NCBI GenBank assembly: GCA_949065595.1
Contig: CARSXK010000019.1
Location: 1 to 22,480 of the forward strand
Origin: UBA5026 sp949065595
GTDB lineage: Bacteria; Bacillota_I; Bacilli_A; RF39; UBA660
Reading direction: 5' to 3'
Length of the DNA: 22,480 nt
Shown here piece by piece: positions 1 through 6,228 of the stretch; position 1 is the first letter of the stretch, and each line of letters opens with the position of its first letter. The translations under genes and the position numbers were made by a program. The notes under the pieces are model-generated. The model was not told the DNA's origin. It made no database searches and saw only the letters and a program-made list of their open reading frames with translations.

Positions 1-112
1 TTCTACTTTTTTCTATCACATCCATTATCATGGGTGTTGCGATTAACGCTATAATAGCTAATATTACAATGACTGCGAGTAATTCAATTAGTGTAAATCC
101 TTTTTGTTTCAT
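1..112 (-). CDS. Type IV pilin-like / pseudopilin protein, N-terminal part (3' end outside window)
   Basis: The first 37 codons read from an ATG at 112 and run off the window. They encode a class III prepilin signal: a short basic leader MKQKG, then F-T-L-I-E at the start of a hydrophobic helix. Prepilin peptidase would cut between Gly5 and Phe6, leaving Phe at +1 and the conserved Glu at +5. The hydrophobic stretch continues to about residue 30 (ending ATPMIMDVIEKSR), the standard pilin N-terminal helix. An AGGAG ribosome binding site lies at 121-125, 8 nt before the ATG, and a promoter lies just upstream. The product could be a surface type IV pilin, a competence pseudopilin (ComGC-like) or a secretion pseudopilin; the visible part cannot distinguish them. 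Confidence 0.85.
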   Translation of the reverse strand, partial: MKQKGFTLIELLAVIVILAIIALIATPMIMDVIEKSR

Positions 113-138
113 TCCTACATCTCCTATTCTTTCTTATT

Positions 139-167
139 ATTATACCCATTTTTCTTTCCTCATTCAA
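139..167 (-). promoter_or_regulatory. Sigma-A-type promoter of the pilin-like gene
   Basis: On the minus strand, TTGAAT (162-167) is followed after exactly 17 bp by TATAAT (139-144). Transcription would start near 132, giving a leader of about 20 nt that just includes the AGGAG site at 121-125. Confidence 0.6.
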
Positions 168-172
168 CCACT

Positions 173-196
173 AAAAAGAGGGCTTACCCCCCCCCC
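173..196 (-). terminator. G10 tract with terminator-like hairpin upstream of the pilin gene
   Basis: The plus strand has ten consecutive C at 187-196. On the minus strand this is a G10 run, a TAAG loop, CCCTC and a T5 run (173-177). The G run can pair with CCCTC and some of the following T bases through G-U wobble, giving a short stem followed by U residues. It would end transcripts coming from the promoter at 261-289. The stem is irregular, so the terminator call is tentative, although the homopolymer itself is certain. Confidence 0.4.
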
Positions 197-198
197 GT

Positions 199-250
199 TT
201 ACAATTTGCAAATATTCATTTTTCTACTTGTAAACTATACTATGATTCTT
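199..250. repeat. Copy A of a ~52-bp duplicated element with internal inverted repeat
   Basis: This stretch matches 1824-1874 with two substitutions and one 1-nt gap. The last 25 bp (226-250) are identical to 1850-1874. Around it, GTTTACAA (197-204) and TTGTAAAC (228-235) form an 8-bp inverted repeat. The two copies flank the Fic module and the decayed frame next to it. It could be an attachment-site remnant, a duplicated regulatory segment or a small repeat family. Confidence 0.75.
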
Positions 251-260
251 TTTCTATTTC

Positions 261-289
261 ATTGTAACAAATTTGTTTTTCTTTTGCAA
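261..289 (-). promoter_or_regulatory. Sigma-A-type promoter with extended -10, minus strand
   Basis: TTGCAA (284-289) and TACAAT (261-266) are separated by exactly 17 bp, with TG one base before the -10. Transcription would start near 254, run through repeat copy A (including its inverted repeat) and meet the G10/T5 structure at 173-196. That would give either a short RNA of about 80 nt or a regulated leader for the pilin gene. No protein start with a ribosome binding site is visible inside it. Confidence 0.5.
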
Positions 290-329
290 GTTGTTTATTA
301 CTTTTATAAACCTATTACAGAATTATCTT

Positions 330-482
330 TTAATATATTACCAATTCTTTTTCCTTCAATATTATTTTATCGATAGAATATCTTGGTTCAAAATCATTAA
401 TAGTGGGTATTCCTCCCAAATAAAATTCATCAATAAAGATATTATTGTCTTCTAACACTTTTAATCTCGTTTTAATTGCTCC
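330..482 (-). pseudogene. Short coding-like frame downstream of fic, no proper start codon
   Basis: The minus strand from 482 to the stop at 330-332 is open and protein-like. It contains the segments RLKVLEDNNIFIDEFYLGG and PTINDFEPRYSIDK and ends ELVIY. There is no ATG. An AAGGAG at 481-486 is placed as a normal ribosome binding site for the ACG codon at 468-470 (8 nt spacing), as if an ATG had mutated to ACG. A GTG at 456-458 is the only conventional start and has a weak site. Fic ends 10 nt upstream, so the frame may once have been the third gene of that operon. I do not recognise the family. Confidence 0.4.
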
Positions 483-492
483 TTACATTTTA

Positions 493-1164
493 TTAACTTT
501 CTAACATGTGTTTTAATTCGTAAGAACAATAAACATTTATATATTCTAATCTTTCTTCTTCGCTTAAAATGCCACTATTTTCTTGAAACATATCTCTTAA
601 CTTTTTATAATTACCATTGATACTTTTATGACTTGCAACAATCATATCCATTTTAGATACATTTGTTAAATCAAGGTATATACCATTTATTTTAGCAAGA
701 GATTCTATAAATACTCTTTGGCTTCTACCATTGCCTTCACGAAAAGGGTGTAAGGCATTAATATCTGCAAATAATTCCACTAATTTATCTAATGTTGTTT
801 CATTATCATAATTTACAAAGTATTTTTCTTTTTTTAATTTATTAAATAGATCAGTACCAAATGATTCTATATGCTCTGTTAAGCAAAATAAATCTTGTTT
901 AGCAATATTACAATTTCTTATATCCCCTGCCCATCTATAAACATCCTGAAACAAATATTTATGAATATCTTTTAAATACTTAAAATCAAAATTTCCTTTT
1001 AATGGTTTTTCATTTAATTCATAAGTTCTTAAAGATACAAGCTCCCTTTCAGCATTAAATAAATCCTCATCGCTCGTAATATTAAGTTTATTTATTAAAA
1101 TGTCAGTATCTTTATAACAGTAATCAGCAGTTTTTTCATAAGTATATTTGTATTTATTATCCAT
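493..1164 (-). CDS. Fic-domain protein (AMP-transferase toxin)
   Basis: This 223-residue protein carries the full Fic catalytic motif HPFREGNGRSQR at residues 139-150: the catalytic His139, the Mg2+-binding Glu143, the GNGR phosphate loop and the second Arg150. The upstream helix segment ending VYRWAGDIRN (about 75-84) is also typical of Fic/DOC proteins. Such enzymes transfer AMP from ATP to a hydroxyl of a target protein (for VbhT/FicT toxins, DNA gyrase and topoisomerase IV); the target here is unknown. The ATG at 1164 follows an AGGAG at 1170-1174 that lies inside the antitoxin gene. The two frames overlap by 8 nt, so translation is probably coupled. No secretion signal or extra domain is present, which fits an intracellular toxin. 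Confidence 0.9.
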   Translation of the reverse strand: MDNKYKYTYEKTADYCYKDTDILINKLNITSDEDLFNAERELVSLRTYELNEKPLKGNFDFKYLKDIHKYLFQDVYRWAGDIRNCNIAKQDLFCLTEHIESFGTDLFNKLKKEKYFVNYDNETTLDKLVELFADINALHPFREGNGRSQRVFIESLAKINGIYLDLTNVSKMDMIVASHKSINGNYKKLRDMFQENSGILSEEERLEYINVYCSYELKHMLES

Positions 1165-1351
1165 AGATTCTCCTGTATTTTTCTAATACCTTATTTCGTT
1201 CTATTTCAGTTGTTGACTTCCCAGTTATACAATTATAAAGTTTTTGTTTTATTTCTTTCGTTAATGGCATTCCCTCTTGGGCCATTGCACCATCAACTTT
1301 TTTTATTTTTTCTTGTATTTCCTTTTCCATTTGCTCTTTATCACTGTTCAT
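1157..1351 (-). CDS. Class I Fic antitoxin, VbhA-like
   Basis: This 64-residue helical protein (from the ATG at 1351; a GTG at 1360 would add three residues) lies directly upstream of and overlaps fic. It has the layout of the VbhA family: an inhibitory helix containing AMAQEG, then MPLTKEIKQKL and a C-terminal GKSTTEIERNKVLEKYR repeat-like helix. In class I antitoxins the motif [S/T]xxxE[G/N] places Glu against the second Arg of the Fic motif to block ATP. Here Glu26-Gly27 are kept, but the Ser/Thr position is Ala22. The role is inferred from position and motif. Both candidate starts have only weak ribosome binding sites. Confidence 0.75.
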   Translation of the reverse strand: MNSDKEQMEKEIQEKIKKVDGAMAQEGMPLTKEIKQKLYNCITGKSTTEIERNKVLEKYRRIYG

Positions 1352-1380
1352 TAAAATCACTCACTTATCTCTTGTTTTTT

Positions 1381-1421
1381 GATATATCTATTATACCACA
1401 GATTCACTAATATATCATTAG
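1381..1421 (-). promoter_or_regulatory. Promoter and candidate operators of the Fic operon
   Basis: A TATAAT box lies at 1390-1395 on the minus strand, with no good -35. Two palindromes flank it: GATATATC (1381-1388), at the expected transcription start, and CTAAT-ATATC-ATTAG (1407-1421), in the -20 to -30 region. Both share GATATAT, which would suit an autoregulator. The -10 is convincing; the operators are inference. Confidence 0.45.
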
Positions 1422-1673
1422 TTATGGCATAATAAAAGTACTTATCTGAAAAAGTATATTACTGTAATTATGATTGAATTATATAGATTATCATTTGCGG
1501 CCACTCGTTAATATTCTATTAATTTTTGTCCACAACTGTGACTGAATTTGTTTGAATTTTGTATATATTTTACATCAAACAAGATATGGGGTCCATCACA
1601 AAATAATAAATTCATTAAAAAAATAAGGCTTTATATTCCCTATATTTGCATCATCAATACTTTTTGCACTTGC
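1422..1673. other. Non-coding AT-rich stretch
   Basis: I see no coding frame with a ribosome binding site on either strand. A plus-strand frame of 115 codons (1548-1895) is rich in Phe and Ile, has no Shine-Dalgarno and runs through the terminator and repeat copy B, so I regard it as chance. The only structure is a perfect inverted repeat CTTTTTGCA-CT-TGCAAAAAG at 1660-1679, at the edge of the terminator. Confidence 0.5.
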
Positions 1674-1705
1674 AAAAAGAACCCCTTTACTATATTTGGG
1701 GGTTC
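1674..1705 (-). terminator. Intrinsic terminator downstream of the coiled-coil gene
   Basis: On the minus strand GAACCCC pairs with GGGGTTC (outer limits 1679-1705, 13-nt loop) and is followed directly by TTTTT (1674-1678). It is GC-rich for this region and convincing. It lies about 190 nt beyond the stop of the 1892-2311 gene, leaving a long 3' region that contains repeat copy B. Confidence 0.75.
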
Positions 1706-1823
1706 CAATTTCTCAATAATTATTATTTCAGTTAGAATTTATAAGGTTCTTGTAAGAACTTTTTTGAATCTATTTATTTTTTCACTTTTTATAGATTTTG
1801 GGTATATCCTTTATTCTGCCTCA

Positions 1824-1874
1824 TTACAATTCGCAAATATTCTTTTTTCACTTGTAAACTATACTATGATTCTT
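1824..1874. repeat. Copy B of the duplicated ~52-bp element
   Basis: It is nearly identical to 199-250 in the same orientation, with a 25-bp perfect block at 1850-1874. The left arm of the inverted repeat is less complete here (TTACAA against TTGTAA). It begins 18 nt beyond the stop codon of the 1892-2311 gene. Confidence 0.75.
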
Positions 1875-1891
1875 ATCAAATCTGAAAATAA

Positions 1892-2311
1892 TTAATTTTG
1901 TAAATAATCTTTTAATTTATCTTTATCCAGTCCTGTTGCAAGCACAACTTGATCTATTCCAAAGTCATTGATCATTAGTTCTACAACCGAACGGAGACCT
2001 GTTGTTTTACTTTTAAAATTCAAAACGGTTCGTCTTAATATCATTACTTCATTTTCCAAATTGGCATTTTCTTCTGTAAGTGCCTCTATTTTTTTTTGCA
2101 TTGCGGCAATTACTTCTTTACTCTCTCGCTCTAGGCTATTATATTTTACTTCTAACAAATCTAGTGTCTTTGCCTTTTGATCATATTCTACAATTCTACG
2201 ACTGTGGCTATCTAAATTACGATTTACCTCTGCCATAATACGATCACGATCAAGTGAGTCTTGCTTCATTTTTTCTTCGATATTTGTTTTAGACTGTTCA
2301 TTTGTTTCCAC
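1892..2311 (-). CDS. Coiled-coil protein of unknown function
   Basis: This soluble protein of 139 residues is highly charged. Residues about 5-100 are heptad-like (for example SLERESKEVIAAMQKKIEAL) and predict a long coiled coil. The last 35 residues (VVELMINDFGIDQVVLATGL and on) form a small helical unit that resembles a helix-turn-helix. There is no signal peptide or membrane segment. The start is GTG at 2311, preceded by GGTGGTGAT, which is a good ribosome binding site; no nearby ATG is better placed. It has its own promoter, so it is probably a single gene. It could be a structural or nucleoid-related factor, but I recognise no family. Confidence 0.75.
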   Translation of the reverse strand: METNEQSKTNIEEKMKQDSLDRDRIMAEVNRNLDSHSRRIVEYDQKAKTLDLLEVKYNSLERESKEVIAAMQKKIEALTEENANLENEVMILRRTVLNFKSKTTGLRSVVELMINDFGIDQVVLATGLDKDKLKDYLQN

Positions 2312-2344
2312 AATATCACCACCATTTATTCTTTTACTTTATTT

Positions 2345-2353
2345 ATTATAACA
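2345..2353 (-). promoter_or_regulatory. Extended -10 promoter of the coiled-coil gene
   Basis: TGTTATAAT is an extended -10 element (TATAAT at 2345-2350, TG one base upstream). No good -35 is visible, as is common for extended -10 promoters. Transcription would start near 2338, about 27 nt before the GTG. Confidence 0.5.
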
Positions 2354-2373
2354 TATATAAAAAGAGAATGCTA

Positions 2374-2601
2374 TTACTTTTGGAAAGGCGTTTGATTCAT
2401 AAAATGGTTCTGGTTTTTTTGTTGTTCGAATCTACGCTCTGGTGTCATTGGTTTGTCTTCCATTTTGTCTTCCATTAGATTATTTTTACTTTTATGTAAA
2501 AATTGTTTCGAAATCTCGAAAGGACTACGATTTGGCAATACTTTATTGCCTGCTAATTTGGGGATTTCTTTTTTATAAAATTGATTTTTATGAAATTCCA
2601 T
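2374..2601 (-). CDS. Small basic hydrophilic protein, unknown
   Basis: This 75-residue protein is rich in Lys, Gln, Asn and Pro, with no membrane segment and no recognisable domain. The repeated MEDK and the PxxxxFE/PxxRRFEQQ segments suggest a disordered polypeptide. The ATG at 2601 has a strong GAGGTGA site 7 nt upstream, which is the main reason to call it real. It begins 48 nt after the DUF2207 gene with no clear terminator between them, so it may be the third gene of the lemA operon. A weak hairpin with a U run lies downstream near 2359-2381. Its small size and composition resemble minor spore or envelope proteins, but that is only a guess. Confidence 0.65.
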   Translation of the reverse strand: MEFHKNQFYKKEIPKLAGNKVLPNRSPFEISKQFLHKSKNNLMEDKMEDKPMTPERRFEQQKNQNHFMNQTPFQK

Positions 2602-2649
2602 TTTTTCACCTCAATTATAGTTTAACACTTTTGATAGAATTGATACCGG

Positions 2650-4536
2650 TTAGAAGCGGCTGCCTCCTCCACCTCCACCAAAGGATCCACCTCCGCCGGA
2701 AAATCCTCCACCAAAACCACCAGATGAAGAATTTTTACTATTTGAAATATGGCTTGTATGAGCAGTTCCAACAGCAGAAGTTATCGTCCCTGTCAATACA
2801 CGATTGAAAGAGAACCATACGTTCATACGAGAAAAATCTAATAGTGTCTCATCCAATGCTTGCCCATCTATATTCATTTCGTTCATTTTGATTTCCATTG
2901 TTTTGGCTAACTTTTTGGCACATCCTAAACTTACTGCATATACTAAATATTTTTCCCATAATACAATTTCAGGAAGTTCTTTTTCTTTAAAATTACCAAA
3001 ATCATTCATAAAATTTTTAAGGCCCATCCATTTATAATAAGCTTCACTACCTGCTTTGGTTCTTTTTTGATAAGTTGCGAAATAAATGATGGAACAACCT
3101 GCACTACACATTAGTAACATAGCAAGTAAAATATGTTCAAAACGAAATAATATTGTAGCGAGAAACAAACCGATTAAGCTATATATAAATGCGCCTATTT
3201 TGCTACGATTAGAATCTTCAAAAAATTGATAGCTTTTTCCTTGCTTTGTTGCCTTAATCTTCCAAGCTTCATATCGATTTAAAAAATCTTCATAAGAAAT
3301 TTTGGCTTGTTTTTTAAGGTTAGATAATGTCGTTTCTTCTTGATTATCAAATAACCAATCTAGTAATTTTTGTTCTGTTTCGGTTATATCTGGTGCATGT
3401 AAATTGACCAATCGATAGTCATTTTTAGGTAATGATTCAAATGAGATGGCCTTTTTGTAAATCAAATACAATATAGATGCTGATAAATCATCAGGAGATA
3501 TTTGTTTGTGTAATAAATACCCTAAAATTTCAGGTCCATAGGTATCTGGAAATTCTCGATAATATTTAGAAGGTAACGTATTTTTATACTCTTTATCATA
3601 CTTATGATAAATGTGAAGAACAACCAAAATAAGTCCAATCCCCCAAATAATTCCACATCCAGAAAAGAAATTTCCAACAGATTTATTTATTTTTTCTCTT
3701 CTTCTTACTTGTTCTCTTATTGCATTGGCTTCTTCTGCTTTTTGGGCTTCTATTTCTAAAATAGAGGATAGTCCATCGACATTACTTTTTTTCATACTAT
3801 AAGGGACAACAGATTTACCAAATACAAAACGGATATCTACAGCTTGTCTGGCATCTAAATCTTTTATATTTAAATGAACTTCTTCTTTGCTAATATTAGA
3901 AGTTTCCCCCCATAAAACACCATGGCCCCATGCTCTTATTTCTGTATCGTTTCCTCTGGTATGAATACGCATTTCAATATTATCAATTGCTTCAAATTGT
4001 TTATCAGAAAATAAATTGAATCCCACTTCAGCGATGTCATTATGTACAACTGCCATATTGGTAATTACATATTTAATATAAAATCCCTTTTGTTGTTTTG
4101 AAGAATGATTATAAATACGAATGGACTTTCCATTATCCGTATTTTTTAGTATATATTTTCCAAATTCACCATTGGAAGCAAAATTGGTTGGATGAAATTT
4201 TGTTCCTTCCTTTTTTAAGTCAGAAAAAGTGGGATGAGAAGATACTGCAATACTTTTTACTTCTTTAATTTCTAAAGAATCTCCATTATATATTCCACTA
4301 CCAGCAAAGGATTCTAAACTACCATCAAAAGGGGAAGATGCCCCAATATAATCAATGATACGTTCATAGCCATTATACTCTTTACCTTCTAAAACAAATA
4401 ATTCTTCAACTGTTACATCCCCATTTTCTTCAACAGTCAAATCGATGAAATAATTGGAAATTCCTTCTTTGGCATATACACCAATTGGAACACATAATAA
4501 TATTGCTACAATTATTGTTTGTAAAATTTTTTTCAT
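2650..4536 (-). CDS. DUF2207 family membrane protein with Gly-rich tail
   Basis: From the ATG at 4536 (AGGGAG site 6 nt upstream; the longer TTG frame at 4554 lacks one) this is 628 residues. It has a cleavable-looking signal peptide (about 1-22), a large extracellular beta-rich DUF2207 domain to about 285, a membrane helix near 293-311, a cytoplasmic helical part, two membrane helices near 446-487 and a final domain. It ends in a tail of SSSGGFGGGFSGGGGSFGGG type. This architecture and the Gly-rich end are typical of the DUF2207 proteins commonly encoded beside lemA. Their function is not established; a role at the envelope is inferred. lemA lies 39 nt upstream on the same strand, so the two are probably co-transcribed. 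Confidence 0.85.
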   Translation of the reverse strand: MKKILQTIIVAILLCVPIGVYAKEGISNYFIDLTVEENGDVTVEELFVLEGKEYNGYERIIDYIGASSPFDGSLESFAGSGIYNGDSLEIKEVKSIAVSSHPTFSDLKKEGTKFHPTNFASNGEFGKYILKNTDNGKSIRIYNHSSKQQKGFYIKYVITNMAVVHNDIAEVGFNLFSDKQFEAIDNIEMRIHTRGNDTEIRAWGHGVLWGETSNISKEEVHLNIKDLDARQAVDIRFVFGKSVVPYSMKKSNVDGLSSILEIEAQKAEEANAIREQVRRREKINKSVGNFFSGCGIIWGIGLILVVLHIYHKYDKEYKNTLPSKYYREFPDTYGPEILGYLLHKQISPDDLSASILYLIYKKAISFESLPKNDYRLVNLHAPDITETEQKLLDWLFDNQEETTLSNLKKQAKISYEDFLNRYEAWKIKATKQGKSYQFFEDSNRSKIGAFIYSLIGLFLATILFRFEHILLAMLLMCSAGCSIIYFATYQKRTKAGSEAYYKWMGLKNFMNDFGNFKEKELPEIVLWEKYLVYAVSLGCAKKLAKTMEIKMNEMNIDGQALDETLLDFSRMNVWFSFNRVLTGTITSAVGTAHTSHISNSKNSSSGGFGGGFSGGGGSFGGGGGGSRF

Positions 4537-4575
4537 TGTACACTCCCTTTTCAAAAAAAGCTTACTGATGTAAGC

Positions 4576-5124
4576 CTAAAATTGAACTTTTGGAACTTCT
4601 CTATCTGCTTCACTTGCTTCAAAGAATAGTTCTGGTTTGAAACCAAATATGCTAGCAATTATGTTTGATGGAAACATTTCTAATTTATCTTTGTATTTTA
4701 AAACACTATCGTTATAAAATTGTCTTCCAAATGATATTTTATCTTCTGTTTCCTTTAAACTATTTTGTAATTCTGTAAAATTAGTATTGGCTTTTAAATC
4801 TGGATATGCTTCTGTAAGCGCAAGTAAACGACTTAACGCCTGTGAAAGTTCTCCATTTGCTTTCATTTCTTCTTGTGTTGTTGTTGCAGAAATGGCTTTA
4901 TTTCTTGCTTCAATTACACCTTCTAATGTTGTTTTTTCATGGCTTGCATATCCTTTTACTGTTTCTACCAAATTTGGAATTAAGTCTGCTCTTCTTTTAA
5001 GCAATACCTCAATTTGTGCCCATTGGTCTTTGACCCTATTTCGCAACTGAATCAGTGCATTATAGGTTCCTACTACATATAGTATTAGCAATACTACAAC
5101 TACTGCAATTATTATCCATACCAT
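4576..5124 (-). CDS. lemA: LemA family protein
   Basis: This 182-residue protein is close to full family length. It has an N-terminal membrane helix (about residues 3-22) and the family-defining sequence that follows: YNALIQLRNRVKDQWAQIEV, KRRADLIPNLVETVKGYASHE, then TEAYPDLKAN and the ending region PELFFEASEADR. LemA proteins have a short extracytoplasmic N-terminus, one helix and a cytoplasmic helical bundle; their biochemical role is unknown. A strong GGAGGA ribosome binding site precedes the ATG. It is the first gene of a lemA-DUF2207(-small protein) operon and divergent from sspI. Confidence 0.93.
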   Translation of the reverse strand: MVWIIIAVVVVLLILYVVGTYNALIQLRNRVKDQWAQIEVLLKRRADLIPNLVETVKGYASHEKTTLEGVIEARNKAISATTTQEEMKANGELSQALSRLLALTEAYPDLKANTNFTELQNSLKETEDKISFGRQFYNDSVLKYKDKLEMFPSNIIASIFGFKPELFFEASEADREVPKVQF

Positions 5125-5148
5125 TTTAATTCCTCCTACTCTGTTTTT

Positions 5149-5154
5149 ATTATA
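5149..5154 (-). promoter_or_regulatory. -10 element of the lemA operon
   Basis: TATAAT on the minus strand lies about 25 nt before the lemA ATG, giving a short leader that includes the GGAGGA site. The matching -35 position (around 5172-5177) is poor, so the call rests on the -10 and its placement. Confidence 0.4.
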
Positions 5155-5194
5155 CCTTTTTTCTTTGTAAAAAGAAATAATTTTTGATGAATTT

Positions 5195-5223
5195 GTATAA
5201 ATATGTTATTTTTTTACAAACTA
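5195..5223 (+). promoter_or_regulatory. Candidate sigma-G-like promoter of sspI
   Basis: GTATA (5195-5199) and CAAACTA (5217-5223), 17 bp apart, resemble the forespore sigma-G pattern GNATR / CATNNTA with one -10 mismatch. The implied start, near 5230, is right at the ribosome binding site, so the match is tentative. Sigma-G control of ssp genes is known in Bacillus. Confidence 0.3.
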
Positions 5224-5240
5224 CAAGTGAGGAGGATTAT

Positions 5241-5444
5241 ATGGATATTAAAATTCGTGAACATATTTGTAATAATTTTAAGGATTCTGATCAAACTGAA
5301 ATTAGGGATTCTATCGTTACTTCTATCGAATCAAAAGATGAAGTAGTTTTACCAGGACTAGGTGTATTATTTGAAATTGTATGGAATCATAGTGATGAAG
5401 ACTTCCAAAAAAAGATACTTGAAACCATTCAAAATCATATATAA
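5241..5444 (+). CDS. sspI: Small acid-soluble spore protein I (SspI)
   Basis: The true start is the ATG at 5241, 5 nt after a GAGGAGG site (5229-5235); the longer frame beginning at 5184 has no site. The 67-residue product matches the SspI family in length and layout: MDIKIREHICNNF at the start, a central DSIVTSIES helix, then the hallmark LPGLGVLFEIVWNH and an acidic Lys-containing end. SspI is a minor spore-core protein made in the forespore; unlike alpha/beta-type SASPs its role is not settled. It is the only confident plus-strand gene in the window and ends in a terminator shared with rnc. Its presence is strong evidence for a sporulating Bacilli host. Confidence 0.9.
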   Translation: MDIKIREHICNNFKDSDQTEIRDSIVTSIESKDEVVLPGLGVLFEIVWNHSDEDFQKKILETIQNHI

Positions 5445-5468
5445 CAGGTCAACAGAACTGATTCAAAA

Positions 5469-5501
5469 AAAAATCTACACAAAATAAACGTGTAGATTTT
5501 T
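5469..5501. terminator. Bidirectional terminator between sspI and rnc
   Basis: AAAAATCTACAC (5469-5480) pairs with GTGTAGATTTTT (5490-5501) around a 9-nt loop. Each strand ends the stem in a T run, so it can stop both sspI (plus) and rnc (minus). Confidence 0.85.
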
Positions 5502-5513
5502 AAATTACTTCTT

Positions 5514-6173
5514 TCATTTCACACTTTTTTCCAATGCGTCTTTAGCAGCTTCTTGTTCTGCTTCTTTTTTACTATGTGCAACTCCAGTTCCATAAACAAT
5601 TCCATCAATTTCTACATTTGCGGTGAAGATTTTGTTATGGGATGGTCCCTCTTCATTTATAATATGGTATACCAAGCTTCTTTGATCGGTTTGAACCAAT
5701 TCTTGTAATTGTGATTTATAATCACTAAAAAAGTCAAATTCTTGATTTTCAATGCATGGAATGACAGTATCATATATAAACTGTTTGGCTACTTCCATTC
5801 CTTGGTCTAAAAATAGAGCCCCAATAAATGATTCAAAAATATCTGCAACAATTGCCTTACGATATTTCCCCCCTGTTTGCTCTTCGCCATGTCCTAATTT
5901 GAGATATTCATTGAGACCCAAACGAATAGAATATTCATAAAGTGCAGTTTCACATACATAATGTGCACGTAATTTGGTCATCATTCCTTCTTCATAACTT
6001 GTATTTAGGTATAAATATTCACTGATTACAAGTTCCAATACGGCATCGCCTAAATATTCCAAACGTTCATAGCTCAATTGTCCTTCTTCGTTTGCAAATG
6101 AAGTATGTGTAAAAGCGGTTTCGTATATTTCAATTTGATTTGGTACAATCTTTAGCTGATTTAATATTTCCAA
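5514..6173 (-). CDS. rnc: Ribonuclease III
   Basis: This double-stranded-RNA endonuclease processes rRNA precursors. The nuclease domain carries the signature ERLEYLGDAVLEL (residues 36-48), with catalytic Glu39 and Asp43; Asp111 and Glu114 in VADIFESFIGALFLDQG complete the metal site. A dsRNA-binding domain follows from about residue 150 (DYKSQLQELVQ through HSKKEAEQEAAKDAL). I place the start at the TTG at 6173, which has AGGTGA 5 nt upstream; the GTG at 6182 overlaps that site. The product is 219 residues, normal for the family. The usual neighbours acpP and smc are absent. It has its own promoter upstream and the terminator shared with sspI downstream. Confidence 0.93.
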   Translation of the reverse strand: MEILNQLKIVPNQIEIYETAFTHTSFANEEGQLSYERLEYLGDAVLELVISEYLYLNTSYEEGMMTKLRAHYVCETALYEYSIRLGLNEYLKLGHGEEQTGGKYRKAIVADIFESFIGALFLDQGMEVAKQFIYDTVIPCIENQEFDFFSDYKSQLQELVQTDQRSLVYHIINEEGPSHNKIFTANVEIDGIVYGTGVAHSKKEAEQEAAKDALEKSVK

Positions 6174-6191
6174 TTTTATCACCTAGAATAC

Positions 6192-6220
6192 ATTATATCT
6201 GATTTTAGCGTAACTTCCAA
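6192..6220 (-). promoter_or_regulatory. Sigma-A promoter of rnc
   Basis: TTGGAA (6215-6220) and TATAAT (6192-6197) are separated by exactly 17 bp in the gap between the metallopeptidase gene and rnc. Transcription would start near 6185, about 12 nt before the TTG start, leaving a very short leader that contains AGGTGA. Confidence 0.65.
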
Positions 6221-6228
6221 TTCCATTT

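Noticed and set aside
104..455. Plus-strand frames of 60-90 codons at the left end
   Set aside because: They are antisense to the pilin start, promoters and the decayed minus-strand frame, with no Shine-Dalgarno.
1660..1679. Perfect hairpin CTTTTTGCA/TGCAAAAAG as an independent terminator
   Set aside because: It lacks a following T run on either strand; it mostly overlaps the T tract of the real terminator at 1674-1705.
1548..1895. Plus-strand frame of 115 codons in the Fic-side gap
   Set aside because: No ribosome binding site, Phe/Ile-rich composition expected of AT-rich non-coding DNA, and it runs through a terminator and a repeat copy.
5184..5240. Longer N-terminus for SspI
   Set aside because: The family starts at the MD...-type residues encoded from 5241, which has the GAGGAGG site.
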